37,962 nt of DNA from Marinobacterium sp. (GTDB taxonomy: Bacteria > Pseudomonadota > Gammaproteobacteria > Pseudomonadales > Balneatricaceae), in assembly GCA_018623095.1 (NCBI GenBank), contig JAAZVX010000004.1, positions 1 through 37,962 of the forward strand, written 5' to 3'. Shown here piece after piece: positions 14,192-22,090 of this stretch. The notes below the pieces were generated by a model, which was not told where the DNA came from, ran no database searches, and worked only from the letters and a program-made list of their open reading frames with translations. The position numbers were made by a program, and so were the translations under genes. Position 1 is the stretch's first letter. Each line of letters starts with the position of its first letter.

Positions 14192-14830
14192 ATGAACACT
14201 ACAACCCGCGAAAAAGTCTACGAAATCGCTGATGAATTGCTTAGGCAAGGCACCAAACCTACTCAGCAAAATATTAGAGATAGACTGGGATCAGGCTCTC
14301 TAACCACCATTAACAAAGCGCTAAATGAGTGGTGGTCAAACCTTGGGCAGAGATTGGACGCACAAGTAAACGGCTATGATCTTCCAGAACCCGTAATTAA
14401 GCTTGCAGGCAAGATATGGAGTGATGCTGTCGCTTACGCCAACCGCGCAAGTGAAAACAGACAAAAGCAGGCCATAGAAGCGCAGAAAAAACTCTCAGAA
14501 GAACTTTCTACAATTGATGCGAAGTATAACTCACAAATTATTGATCTAAATAGAATAATCAGCGAAAGAAATAGTGAGATAAGCACCCTTAAAATCGAGA
14601 TTAATCAGGCTATAGGGGAGTTAAACAGCGAGCGTGAGCAGTCATACAAGTCAGCCAAGGCTTTGCTAGAGATGGAAACCAGGCTAAAACAGACAACCAC
14701 AAGCACGCACAGTAATGAGGACTTGCTAGAAGCACAAGTACGGTTGAAAATACAGGCCGAAGAGATTGCGCGCCTCAATGCAGAAGTATTGAGACTCTCA
14801 ACAGAGAATGCGCAGCTGAAGCTTAAATAG
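14192..14830 (+). CDS. KfrA-like DNA-binding coiled-coil protein
   Basis: The N-terminal 60 residues match the KfrA N-terminal DNA-binding domain (TREKVYEIADELLRQG, then KPTQQNIRDRLGSGSLTTINKALNEWW). The rest, from about residue 80, is a long, charged helix with heptad character ending in LRLSTENAQLKLK. KfrA proteins of IncP and related plasmids are autorepressors with a coiled-coil tail and help plasmid maintenance; chromosomal relatives are poorly studied. From ATG 14192 the protein has 212 residues; ATG 14183 is in frame but lies inside the palindrome. Neither start has a clear ribosome site. It is followed after 14 bases by an unknown gene, likely in the same transcript. Confidence 0.85.
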   Translation: MNTTTREKVYEIADELLRQGTKPTQQNIRDRLGSGSLTTINKALNEWWSNLGQRLDAQVNGYDLPEPVIKLAGKIWSDAVAYANRASENRQKQAIEAQKKLSEELSTIDAKYNSQIIDLNRIISERNSEISTLKIEINQAIGELNSEREQSYKSAKALLEMETRLKQTTTSTHSNEDLLEAQVRLKIQAEEIARLNAEVLRLSTENAQLKLK

Positions 14831-14844
14831 AGACTGGAAGTAGC

Positions 14845-15276
14845 ATGCTTATTCACGTAAAAACCAGTGCAGACACCGACAAACTCAAGAAGATCGTCGC
14901 TAATAGCAATCCTGGTGATCATATTAATGTTTCAAGTTTGCAACAGTTTGAGCAGCTCAAAGAGCTGATTATTGATGTAAAAGCGGTAGATCTTAAACTG
15001 TCTCTTATTGATGATGATGGGTATGTGCTGAAGCAGATCTCCACAAAGCGCCGTAACATTGAGAATCAAAGTGCAAAAGGTGAAGGCTTTACAGCCCGCC
15101 AAATGTCCGTCATTGCTGCACTAGAGCGCGTCATGACGCTTCTGGACAAAGAAGGAATCAGCTTGGTCGGCTACAGTGACGAGCTTGTAGCAACGCTATC
15201 GGAGGACTCTTCGTTACAAGCGGGCGAGCTCGCTATTGATGTCAACACCAAAGGAATCTATAGGGGTGCTTTATAG
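14845..15276 (+). CDS. Hypothetical protein, partner of the KfrA-like gene
   Basis: This is a 143-residue soluble protein of no family I recognise. The N-terminal half alternates strands and helices (MLIHVKTSADTDKLKKIVA, then VDLKLSLIDDDGYVLKQISTKRR); the C-terminal half has a long helix (QMSVIAALERVMTLLDKEGI) and an acidic end. GGAAG lies eight bases before ATG 14845. The gene follows the KfrA-like gene after 14 bases and ends before a terminator, so the two form one operon. Possible roles are a co-repressor or a binding partner of the coiled-coil; neither is shown by the sequence. Confidence 0.75.
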   Translation: MLIHVKTSADTDKLKKIVANSNPGDHINVSSLQQFEQLKELIIDVKAVDLKLSLIDDDGYVLKQISTKRRNIENQSAKGEGFTARQMSVIAALERVMTLLDKEGISLVGYSDELVATLSEDSSLQAGELAIDVNTKGIYRGAL

Positions 15277-15306
15277 CGTTATTTTGCTGCATTAGGCATG
15301 GATAGA

Positions 15307-15331
15307 AAGCAGGGAAAGCCTGCTTCTTTTT
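15307..15331 (+). terminator. Rho-independent terminator of the KfrA-like operon
   Basis: The stem AAGCAGG/CCTGCTT with loop GAAAG is followed by C and a run of five T. It lies 31 bases after the stop of the 143-residue protein gene. Confidence 0.8.
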
Positions 15332-15361
15332 AATAATTATAATTTAACATAATATATATTA

Positions 15362-15399
15362 TACGTATATTTAATATGCGGCATCAGTGCACTATGTAT
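15362..15399. repeat. Partial copy of the KfrA-like operator
   Basis: TACGTATATTTAATATG (15362-15378) differs at one base in 17 from 14162-14178, and ACTATGTAT (15391-15399) is identical to 14180-14188. In the upstream copy the two words are one base apart; here they are 12 apart, so 11 bases, about one helical turn, are inserted between them. This looks like a second binding site of the same protein placed after its operon. Confidence 0.6.
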
Positions 15400-15935
15400 G
15401 ACGTGATGATTAACTAACCTCACTAACGTAAGTAGAATAAAACCAGTGCAATCCATCCCTGATGAACAGGTTTCTAAAAGGAAAAATGGTTATACAGGGA
15501 TCGTGGAACTCTTCTCGCGACGTAACTACTAACCGGCATGACTATGACCTGCCACTGTTGATAGTTGTGTGAATGAATCTGAGGATCTCTTGTGGTTAGT
15601 CATTAACAAATAAGCCTGAAGACACCTTTCAGATTAAGCGCCAAGTTCTTATTGGTTTTGTTGAGCTAATCTAATCTTTTGAGCTAATAGAGACTTTTTT
15701 AAATAAAATCACAATAAAAACAGTAAATTGAATTATAAATATATAAATAGCTTCACCCTATAATCATTGAGACTTCACAAAGGATCCGCATAATTCTTAG
15801 CCTGAAAAACGAATTATTAGTTTGATTCATGTGCATTTTTTCGTGGTTTACAGGGAGTTTTTGTGTGTGGATAACTTTAATGTCGTGTTTTAATTCAGGT
15901 ATGATTAAACCCTTATTTTTGTTAAGGAATTACCA

Positions 15936-16259
15936 ATGTCTGACGCTTACCCCGCTTGCCCAGAGTGCTCTTCTCCCTACACTTATGAAGATCAAGGTCA
16001 ATTTGTATGCCCTGAGTGCGGCCATGAATGGGACCCCAATGCAGCGATAGAGCCAGAGGATCAGTTAGTTGTTAAAGATGCCAACGGAAATCAGTTACAA
16101 GAAGGTGATTCGGTTACGTTAATCAAAGACCTAAAAGTCAAAGGCGGTGGTACTGAGAAAGTCGGTACAAAGTTTCAAGTACGCCGTTTAGTCGATGGTG
16201 ACCACAATATCGATTGTGGCAAATTGATGCTGAAGTCTGAGTTCGTTAAAAAAGCTTAA
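15936..16259 (+). CDS. yjdM: YjdM (PhnA-type) zinc-ribbon protein
   Basis: This 107-residue protein has an N-terminal zinc ribbon (CPECSSPY and CPECGHEW, four Cys) and a C-terminal small beta barrel ([50 protein letters not shown]), as in Escherichia coli YjdM, once called PhnA. Despite the old name it is not the phosphonoacetate hydrolase and its function is not settled. ATG 15936 follows AAGGAA. It is monocistronic, with a strong terminator seven bases after the stop and a long AT-rich leader region. Confidence 0.93.
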   Translation: MSDAYPACPECSSPYTYEDQGQFVCPECGHEWDPNAAIEPEDQLVVKDANGNQLQEGDSVTLIKDLKVKGGGTEKVGTKFQVRRLVDGDHNIDCGKLMLKSEFVKKA

Positions 16260-16265
16260 CCTTTT

Positions 16266-16295
16266 AGGTGTCTGGCACTTAGCCAGACACCTTTT
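16266..16295 (+). terminator. Rho-independent terminator of yjdM
   Basis: The 11-base stem AGGTGTCTGGC/GCCAGACACCT has a 5-base loop and runs into TTTT. The opposite side lacks a T-run, so for the convergent sseA gene it is at best weak. Confidence 0.88.
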
Positions 16296-16300
16296 ACAAA

Positions 16301-17152
16301 CTACTCTCCCTTAGCAACTCCCCTACTTGGATCTCTAATCCACTCTGACCAAGAACCTGGGTAAACACTCACGGGGGGCATTCCTGCCAACTCTATACAA
16401 AACCGACTCAGACAAGCCGTCACTCCAGAGCCACACATCATAATCGGAGAGTTGGCTTCGTATTGACCCAATTTACTCATATATACCTGTTTTAGCTGTT
16501 GAGCCGGTAAAAAACGCCCTTCAGAATCGTAGTTTTCAGATAAAGGAATATTGATGGCATTTGGAACATGGCCAGCGATAGGATCTATTGGCTCAACTTC
16601 GCCGCGGAAACGTTCAGCTGCCCTTACATCGGCAATCACTCGGTGCTGATGATTGGATGCTTTGATAACCGCATCAACATCGACCACGCTCTCTAAGCTC
16701 TCTTTAACCGACACACTCCCTACTTTATTGATTATCGGCGACTCGGTGCTAACGCGACCACCCTGCATTTTCCACTCATCGACGCCACCATTAAGAATGG
16801 CTACGGATTCATGCCCTATCCAACGACACATCCACCAAAAACGTGAAGCAAAAAGGCCTGCTGAATGATCATAAGCTATCAATTGCGTCTGCTCATTTAC
16901 ACCACATTGTTCTAAGAAGGCTGAAAACGACTCTTTTGTTGGTAGAGGGTGTCTGCCACTCGTTGCTGTGATCGGAGAGGACATGACTTCATCTAAATTG
17001 ACGTAAATAGCACCTTCAATATGCTCTGCTTCGTACTCTAGTCGCCCTGCTTCTGAATTCATCAGATCAAATCGACAGTCGAAAATGAGTTTGTCACAAT
17101 CCAATGAAAGAGCATCGGCCGTATTAATTAATGAAGTCAAAGAGTTAGTCAC
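16301..17152 (-). CDS. sseA: 3-mercaptopyruvate sulfurtransferase / rhodanese
   Basis: The 283 residues form two rhodanese domains. The first is inactive (its Cys position is in LIAYDHSAGLFASR), and the second carries the active loop CGSGVTA with Cys240. The CGSG(V/T)TA loop and the ending VYPGSWSEW are those of 3-mercaptopyruvate sulfurtransferase rather than thiosulfate sulfurtransferase. It moves sulfur from mercaptopyruvate to thiols or cyanide in the cytoplasm. The start is GTG, with AAGGAA about six bases upstream. It faces yjdM and is divergent from the glutamate-synthase-like gene. Confidence 0.92.
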   Translation of the reverse strand: MTNSLTSLINTADALSLDCDKLIFDCRFDLMNSEAGRLEYEAEHIEGAIYVNLDEVMSSPITATSGRHPLPTKESFSAFLEQCGVNEQTQLIAYDHSAGLFASRFWWMCRWIGHESVAILNGGVDEWKMQGGRVSTESPIINKVGSVSVKESLESVVDVDAVIKASNHQHRVIADVRAAERFRGEVEPIDPIAGHVPNAINIPLSENYDSEGRFLPAQQLKQVYMSKLGQYEANSPIMMCGSGVTACLSRFCIELAGMPPVSVYPGSWSEWIRDPSRGVAKGE

Positions 17153-17247
17153 TTTTAATTCCTTGTCCTATGCTTAAAGAGAAAATTTAACATGTAAAAC
17201 CCATCTTCATGTTAACGTTTATTAATAGCAATTGATTTGAGGTGGTT

Positions 17248-18774
17248 ATGGGCATTATTACTGGATTGTTTGATTTTATTCTGAGTTACTTACCAGGCGT
17301 AATTCTTCTTATTTTCGTTTCCGGCCTATTTCTACTTTATATCAGTGATCGTCACCAAGTTGACCATACCATACGCCGCAACTACCCCGTCATTGGACGA
17401 CTCCGCTACCTGTTCGAAGAGATGGGTGTCTTCTTTAGACAGTACTTCTTTGCTCAAGACCGTGAGGAGATGCCTTTTAACCGTGCCGACAGAACCTGGG
17501 TATATCAAGCGTCCAAACAGGAATCGACTCTTCAAGCGTTTGGTTCAACTCGTCTTCAACATGAAGGGGATGTGCTCTTCGCAAATTCGGTATTTCCCTA
17601 CACTGGCAAGGAAGAACCCAGACAACAGATATTTGGCCCCTTCTGCCCAAACCCCTACGCTACAGACAAGGTATTTCATATTTCGGGTATGAGCTTTGGT
17701 GCCATCTCGAAACCGGCGGTCAAAGCTCTGGTTGCAGGTGCACGTGAAGCCGGTGTTTGGATCAATACCGGTGAAGGCGGCGCTTCGACTGAACACCTTC
17801 AAGGCGGCGCGGATGTGGTCTTTCAAATCGGCACTGCAAAGTATGGTGTTCGAAACTCGGATGGCTCTTTAAATGAGGAGAAGCTGAAAGCTGTTGCCAA
17901 TAACAATAATGTAAAAATGTTTGAGATAAAGCTCTCTCAAGGCGCTAAACCGGGCAAAGGCGGTATCCTTCCGGCTGATAAAGTCACTGCGGAGATCGCA
18001 ACTCAACGCGGAATTCCTGAAGGAAAGGCAAGTATTTCGCCCCCTACTCACGAAGAGATACAGAGTTTCGATGATCTATACAATTTCATTAAACACATCA
18101 GATCCATTACTGAGAAACCTGTTGGCATTAAGCTTTGTGTAGGTAATATCGTTGAATTCAGAGAGATGCTTACCGCTTTAACCAATAAAGCATCGGCTGC
18201 CGCGGCGGATATAATCGATAGCCAATCAAGTCAGAACGCTTTTGATGACGTGATTAAACTCTATGCACCTGATTTTATCACTCTAGATGGTGGCAACGGC
18301 GGTACCGGTGCAGCCCCCATGTCGCTTATCGATGCCGCGGGTATGAATCTGCAAGAATCACTCCCCCTAGTTTCAAACTTGTTGACCGAGCTGAATCTTA
18401 AAGATCGAATAAAGTTGGTCGCTTCAGGAAAGTTAATTACTCCCGTTGATGTAGCTTGGGCCTTATGTGCCGGTGCAGATGCTGTCACAACAGCTCGTGG
18501 CTTCATGTTCTCGCTGGGATGTATTCAGGCCTTACAGTGTCACAAAAATTCATGCCCAACGGGAATTACGACACATGACAAACGACTTCAGGAAGGTCTG
18601 GACCCTATTAATAAATCGGTTCGTGTCGCGGCGTATGCTAAAGAGATGCATAAAGAGCTAGAGACCATTGCTAGAAGCTGCGGTGTATCCTCCCCAACTG
18701 AGTTGAGTCGTAAAAATGCACTGATATACACGTCTAATCAACACGCCAAACCTATGGAAGAGGTTTATAAATAA
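17248..18774 (+). CDS. Membrane-anchored FMN-binding glutamate synthase family protein
   Basis: Of 508 residues, the N-terminus holds one membrane span (about residues 10-33, YLPGVILLIFVSGLFLLYI) and the remainder is the FMN/FeS domain of glutamate synthase: SGMSFGAISKPAVKAL, NTGEGG, KLSQGAKPGKGG, DGGNGGTGAAP and the 3Fe-4S motif C-x5-C-x4-C (CIQALQCHKNSC). It lacks the glutaminase domain and the C-terminal beta-helix of GltB, so it is the lone central domain seen in many bacteria with unknown donor and acceptor. It may reduce 2-oxoglutarate or act in another amine or redox reaction. GAGGTGG precedes ATG 17248; GTG 17242 is in frame. Confidence 0.9.
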   Translation: MGIITGLFDFILSYLPGVILLIFVSGLFLLYISDRHQVDHTIRRNYPVIGRLRYLFEEMGVFFRQYFFAQDREEMPFNRADRTWVYQASKQESTLQAFGSTRLQHEGDVLFANSVFPYTGKEEPRQQIFGPFCPNPYATDKVFHISGMSFGAISKPAVKALVAGAREAGVWINTGEGGASTEHLQGGADVVFQIGTAKYGVRNSDGSLNEEKLKAVANNNNVKMFEIKLSQGAKPGKGGILPADKVTAEIATQRGIPEGKASISPPTHEEIQSFDDLYNFIKHIRSITEKPVGIKLCVGNIVEFREMLTALTNKASAAAADIIDSQSSQNAFDDVIKLYAPDFITLDGGNGGTGAAPMSLIDAAGMNLQESLPLVSNLLTELNLKDRIKLVASGKLITPVDVAWALCAGADAVTTARGFMFSLGCIQALQCHKNSCPTGITTHDKRLQEGLDPINKSVRVAAYAKEMHKELETIARSCGVSSPTELSRKNALIYTSNQHAKPMEEVYK

Positions 18775-18784
18775 CTCTTTTTTT
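18758..18784 (+). terminator. Possible weak terminator after the glutamate-synthase-like gene
   Basis: The short stem AAGAG/CTCTT encloses an AT-rich loop and runs into seven T. The stop codon is inside the loop. The stem is weak. Confidence 0.35.
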
Positions 18785-18786
18785 GC

Positions 18787-19188
18787 TCAGTTAAACTGGT
18801 ATGTACTTCTGTGAAGCTCTGATACTTGCTCTTCGAGCGCCTGGGTGTCGATATGCATCAGCAGATCCCAACTTAAGCGGCGGTATTTATGAGTAGGAAT
18901 CTTAAACCCATGTTCATCTAGGATGTGTCCATTCATAATCAATGGCTGCGAGCCGCAGTCAGCCCATATTTTACCGGGGCAACTGGAATCAAAACGAAAG
19001 TTGATCTGAAGTGCGAATTTGTCACCTTCACCATTCACCCATGACGATATAGTCGTCAGTATCTCTTTCCCATCATCATCGACCTGCTCATTGATCCATA
19101 CGTAGATCAGGTTAAATTGGCTTTTGGTTAGGCTATTAACATTAAAAACCGCTTGATCAGATAGCGACTCACAGATTCGTTTATTCAT
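18787..19188 (-). CDS. Hypothetical protein, 133 residues
   Basis: No family is recognised. The protein is soluble, with a central beta-rich part (FALQINFRFDSSCPGKIWADCGSQPLIMNG) and a C-terminal helix (DTQALEEQVSELHRS). Two tandem ATGs exist; the second, at 19188, is chosen because AGAGG lies six bases upstream of it, against three for ATG 19191. It is a single gene convergent with the glutamate-synthase-like gene and divergent from acuR. Coding potential looks real: the frame is long, has a ribosome site and no competing frame. Confidence 0.7.
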   Translation of the reverse strand: MNKRICESLSDQAVFNVNSLTKSQFNLIYVWINEQVDDDGKEILTTISSWVNGEGDKFALQINFRFDSSCPGKIWADCGSQPLIMNGHILDEHGFKIPTHKYRRLSWDLLMHIDTQALEEQVSELHRSTYQFN

Positions 19189-19288
19189 CATGGACCTCTA
19201 ACTTCATTCACTGTTTCTGATGGTCTATATAAAGAAAACCTAGCAATCAACGTGCCAATTTAATCTAAAGCAAGCATCTCAGAACGGA

Positions 19289-19317
19289 TTGACGCGCTAG
19301 ACCAACCGGTCTAGTAT
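19289..19317 (+). promoter_or_regulatory. acuR-acuI promoter with NemR/AcuR-type operator
   Basis: TTGACG (19289-19294) and TAGTAT (19312-19317) are 17 bases apart. The dyad CTAGACC-AACC-GGTCTAG (19297-19314) fills the spacer and touches the -10 box. It matches the TAGACC-n4-GGTCTA form of NemR-type TetR sites. A bound regulator would block polymerase, so the adjacent acuR most likely represses its own operon until acrylate is present. Confidence 0.75.
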
Positions 19318-19343
19318 GATCAAAAATTATTCAGTTGATAACG

Positions 19344-19961
19344 ATGAACGATCAAAGCGCCAAAGAGAAACTGCTAAGAATTGGGACTGAGCTAATGACC
19401 TCTAAAGGTTTTGCCTCCACCCCACTCGATAAGCTGCTGAAACAAGCTGGCGTACCGAAAGGCTCGTTTTACCACCACTTCGGCTCTAAAACAGGGTTTG
19501 GGCTGGCTGTCATAGAGAGCTACAACGAGTTCTTTCAGCATCAATTAAATAAGCAGTTCTTAAATACTGAGCTATCCCCTATTGAGCGTTTAAAAGCGTT
19601 TGTCAGCTCGGCTGCCAGTGGGATGCAGAAGTATGATTTTCAACGCGGCTGTCTAATTGGCAATTTAGGACAAGAGATCACGGCACTGGATGAGGACTTT
19701 CGCAACGCGATTGAGTCGATTTTTAACCAATGGGCTGAACTCACCAGTAAGCTGTTTGAACAGGGCAAAGTAGCGGGACAAGTAGATAAGAGTGCCGACT
19801 CATCTCAACTCGCACAAGCATTTTGGATAGGTTGGGAAGGTGCAGTATTGCGAGCAAAACTTCAGCAATCAGATACCCCTCTCTATCTATTTTTTAATCA
19901 ATTTATATCCAGTCGAACCTTTCTAAAGGAGTATCCATTCGATGAAAGCCATTCTCATTAA
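19344..19961 (+). CDS. acuR: TetR family regulator, AcuR-like
   Basis: This 205-residue TetR/AcrR regulator has its helix-turn-helix at about residues 25-46 (TPLDKLLKQAGVPKGSFYHHFGSK) and a C-terminal ligand domain of the NemR/AcuR type (QRGCLIGNLGQEI). AcuR of Rhodobacter represses acuI until acrylate binds. The assignment rests on the adjacent, overlapping acuI and on the NemR-like operator in the promoter. ATG 19344 is chosen; TTG 19335 is in frame but would sit nearer the -10 box. The gene ends 20 bases inside acuI, so the two are translationally coupled. Confidence 0.85.
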   Translation: MNDQSAKEKLLRIGTELMTSKGFASTPLDKLLKQAGVPKGSFYHHFGSKTGFGLAVIESYNEFFQHQLNKQFLNTELSPIERLKAFVSSAASGMQKYDFQRGCLIGNLGQEITALDEDFRNAIESIFNQWAELTSKLFEQGKVAGQVDKSADSSQLAQAFWIGWEGAVLRAKLQQSDTPLYLFFNQFISSRTFLKEYPFDESHSH

Positions 19962-20919
19962 TAAAGACGAAACAGCTGGTTACACCTGCTCACTCTCGGA
20001 AGTAGATGAGTCTCAACTGCCAGAGGGTGATGTGCTGGTTCAAGTAGAGTACTCAACCCTTAACTACAAAGATGGTTTAGCCATTACCGGCAAAGCGCCT
20101 GTCGTGCGCCGTTTTCCCATGGTGGCCGGCATTGATTTTGCCGGAACCGTTATTGAAAGCTCAAACAGCCGATTCCAAGCAGGCGATCAAGTCATTTTGA
20201 ATGGTTGGGGCGTGGGTGAAACCCACTGGGGTGGCCTAGCGGAGAAAGCACGCGTCAAAGCCGATTGGCTAATCAAGAAACCTGATGCACTTAGCTCAGC
20301 CCAAACCATGGCCATTGGCACGGCAGGTTACACAGCAATGCTTTGTGTACAAGCAATACAGTCTGCAGGCGTCACTCCCGAATCGGGCACAGTGCTGGTC
20401 ACTGGCGCTAATGGCGGCGTTGGCAGTTTTGCGCTTCGCATTTTGAAACAACTTGGCTACACCATCTGCGCTTCAACAGGCCGACCTGAAGAGGCGGACT
20501 ACCTTAAATCATTGGGTGCATCTGAGATCATTGATCGTGCAGAGCTATCAGAGCCAGGCAAGCCACTTCAAGCGGAACGCTGGGCAGCCGTTGTTGATAG
20601 CGTTGGCAGCCACACATTGGCAAATGCCTGTGCGCAAACCCAATGGGGTGGCGCAGTAGCAGCCTGTGGTCTTGCTCAAGGCATGGACCTTAAAATGACG
20701 GTGGCGCCGTTTATATTGCGTGGCGTATCACTTTTAGGTGTAGACAGTGTGATGCAACCCATTGCTCAACGCGAATCGGCCTGGGCAGCCTTAGCTGAGA
20801 TCATCAATCAAGATGACCTTAATACAATGACTAATGAGATTACTCTGGATCAAGTGATCGATAAAGGCGCTGAGCTTCTGGAAGGTAAGGTTCGTGGACG
20901 CGTAGCGGTGAAGATTTAA
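19942..20919 (+). CDS. acuI: NADPH-dependent acryloyl-CoA reductase AcuI
   Basis: The 325-residue MDR-family protein follows the AcuI/YhdH pattern: STLNYKDGLAITGK, FPMVAGIDFAGTV, NGWGVGETHWGGLAEKA and the nucleotide loop TGANGGVGSFA, with no zinc ligands. It reduces acryloyl-CoA to propionyl-CoA and protects against acrylate from dimethylsulfoniopropionate cleavage. ATG 19942 has AAAGGAG upstream and overlaps the end of acuR. No DMSP lyase (ddd) gene, CoA transferase or DMSP transporter is in the window, so here it probably serves detoxification of acrylate from outside or from another locus. Confidence 0.92.
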   Translation: MKAILINKDETAGYTCSLSEVDESQLPEGDVLVQVEYSTLNYKDGLAITGKAPVVRRFPMVAGIDFAGTVIESSNSRFQAGDQVILNGWGVGETHWGGLAEKARVKADWLIKKPDALSSAQTMAIGTAGYTAMLCVQAIQSAGVTPESGTVLVTGANGGVGSFALRILKQLGYTICASTGRPEEADYLKSLGASEIIDRAELSEPGKPLQAERWAAVVDSVGSHTLANACAQTQWGGAVAACGLAQGMDLKMTVAPFILRGVSLLGVDSVMQPIAQRESAWAALAEIINQDDLNTMTNEITLDQVIDKGAELLEGKVRGRVAVKI

Positions 20920-20923
20920 TCGT

Positions 20924-21538
20924 ATGACTAACAGATCACTCATCTATGTAATGGATCCGATGTGCTCATGGTGTTGGGCATTTTCAAAGACGCTGGATAA
21001 CTGGCTTGCATTGCATCCAGATTTAGACGTGCTTTGGGTGATGGGTGGTCTGGCTCCCGACAATGATGAACCCATGCCCCACTCCATGCGTGATGCGATT
21101 GCATCGACCTGGAAACGGATCGAGTCACAAACAGGGACCGTTTTCAATCACGACTTTTGGATTCAGAATACGCCAAGACGTTCAACTTACCCTAGTTGTA
21201 GGGCAGTCATTGCAGCTGGCGAACTTCTATTAAATGGTCGACAATTGATGAGTAGTGCCATTCAGCAAGCCTACTATTTGGAAGCTAAAAACCCTTCAGA
21301 TATGACAACTCTGTCTGAGTGTGCCGTATCGATAGGTCTCGATGCTGATCAGATCAGTGAGCTGATCACTAGTGACGCCATAGAGACCAAATTGAACAGT
21401 GAACTTGAGTTTTGTAGAAAGTTGGGTATTCAGGGGTTTCCGGCACTTCTTCTTGTAAACGGTGATGCAGTAACGCCCTTAGCATTGGGCTTTTCATCAC
21501 TAGATAAAATTGAGGCGCGATTCAACTCTTCACTCTAG
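20924..21538 (+). CDS. DsbA-family thioredoxin-fold protein
   Basis: The 204 residues belong to the cytoplasmic DsbA-like family (FrnE/COG3531 type), with DPMCSWCWAF giving a CSWC active site near residue 13 and a helical insertion in the middle, then GIQGFPALLLVNG with the cis-Pro. There is no signal peptide. It may be a disulfide isomerase or a glutathione-linked isomerase. It starts four bases after acuI, so it belongs to the acuR-acuI transcript, which suggests a role in dealing with electrophile-modified thiols; that is inference. Confidence 0.85.
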   Translation: MTNRSLIYVMDPMCSWCWAFSKTLDNWLALHPDLDVLWVMGGLAPDNDEPMPHSMRDAIASTWKRIESQTGTVFNHDFWIQNTPRRSTYPSCRAVIAAGELLLNGRQLMSSAIQQAYYLEAKNPSDMTTLSECAVSIGLDADQISELITSDAIETKLNSELEFCRKLGIQGFPALLLVNGDAVTPLALGFSSLDKIEARFNSSL

Positions 21539-21572
21539 TTTGTAAAGGAATCTAAGTTTCTAACCCATTGAT

Positions 21573-21587
21573 CTAGATAAATTCTAG
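21573..21587. promoter_or_regulatory. Small dyad before the YeeE/YedE pair
   Basis: CTAGA-TAAAT-TCTAG lies about 65 bases before the first YeeE/YedE gene. It may be an operator, but the arms are only five bases. Confidence 0.25.
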
Positions 21588-21649
21588 CCAAACCTGATCC
21601 TCTCAATTAGCATTACCCATCGCTAAATTAACGACTCTAAACACTACCC

Positions 21650-22090
21650 ATGGAAATTATTAATTTCACACCTTACAGCGCTCTCACTGGCGGCGCGCTT
21701 ATTGGCTTATCGGCTGCAATTCTTCTACTTTTCAAAGGGAGAATTGCCGGCGTTTCAGGGATAGCCGGTGGCGTTATACTTCCTGAAAAAGAGGATATCC
21801 CTTGGCGCATCGTTTTTTTAATTGGACTAGTGCTTGGTGGTCTGCTGTATCAATTATTGGGCATTTCACCCGGTGTTGAGAGCATTCAGCCGGTCACCGG
21901 TAAACTCGGTTTGGTCCTTGCAGGACTGCTAGTGGGCATAGGCTCAGCGCTCGGCACAGGCTGCACCAGTGGTCATGGTATTTGCGGCTTAGCTCGCAGA
22001 AGCCTCAGATCATTGGTTGCAACACTCACCTTCATGCTTACCGCTATGATCACCGTGTTTATTGTTCGCCATCTATTGGGAAGCGCTTAA
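21650..22090 (+). CDS. YeeE/YedE family sulfur transporter, first half
   Basis: This 146-residue membrane protein has about four spans and the family motif around GTGCTSGHGICGLARRS with conserved Cys and Gly. YeeE/YedE proteins import thiosulfate (TsuA) or other reduced sulfur; in many bacteria the protein is encoded as two half-size genes (PmpA and PmpB types), as here. The next gene starts in its stop codon. ATG 21650 has no strong ribosome site. A rhodanese gene (sseA) lies some 4.5 kb away but is not linked in an operon. Confidence 0.87.
   Translation: MEIINFTPYSALTGGALIGLSAAILLLFKGRIAGVSGIAGGVILPEKEDIPWRIVFLIGLVLGGLLYQLLGISPGVESIQPVTGKLGLVLAGLLVGIGSALGTGCTSGHGICGLARRSLRSLVATLTFMLTAMITVFIVRHLLGSA

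Larger units (their letters stand above)
15277..15935. other. Gene-free AT-rich stretch of 659 bases
   Basis: No convincing gene is seen on either strand; the longest coherent small frame I read is 36 codons from ATG 15462, without a good ribosome site. The stretch holds a terminator (15307-15331), the partial copy of the KfrA operator (15362-15399), a direct repeat TTGAGCTAAT (15661-15670 and 15679-15688), and the upstream region of yjdM with AAGGAA before its ATG. No tRNA, insertion-sequence end or known riboswitch was recognised. A small RNA in 15420-15700 cannot be excluded. Confidence 0.6.

Noticed and set aside
15462-15572. A 36-codon frame in the gene-free stretch
   Set aside because: There is no ribosome site, no hydrophobic or conserved feature, and a stop codon shortly upstream.
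15300-15900. A possible CsrB/RsmZ-like RNA because of several GGA words
   Set aside because: The GGA words are few, not in hairpin loops, and no GacA upstream sequence or terminator fits.
15829-16050. A 73-codon plus-strand frame before and over yjdM
   Set aside because: It overlaps yjdM in another frame, has no ribosome site, and its content is Cys/Phe-rich as in random AT-rich sequence.
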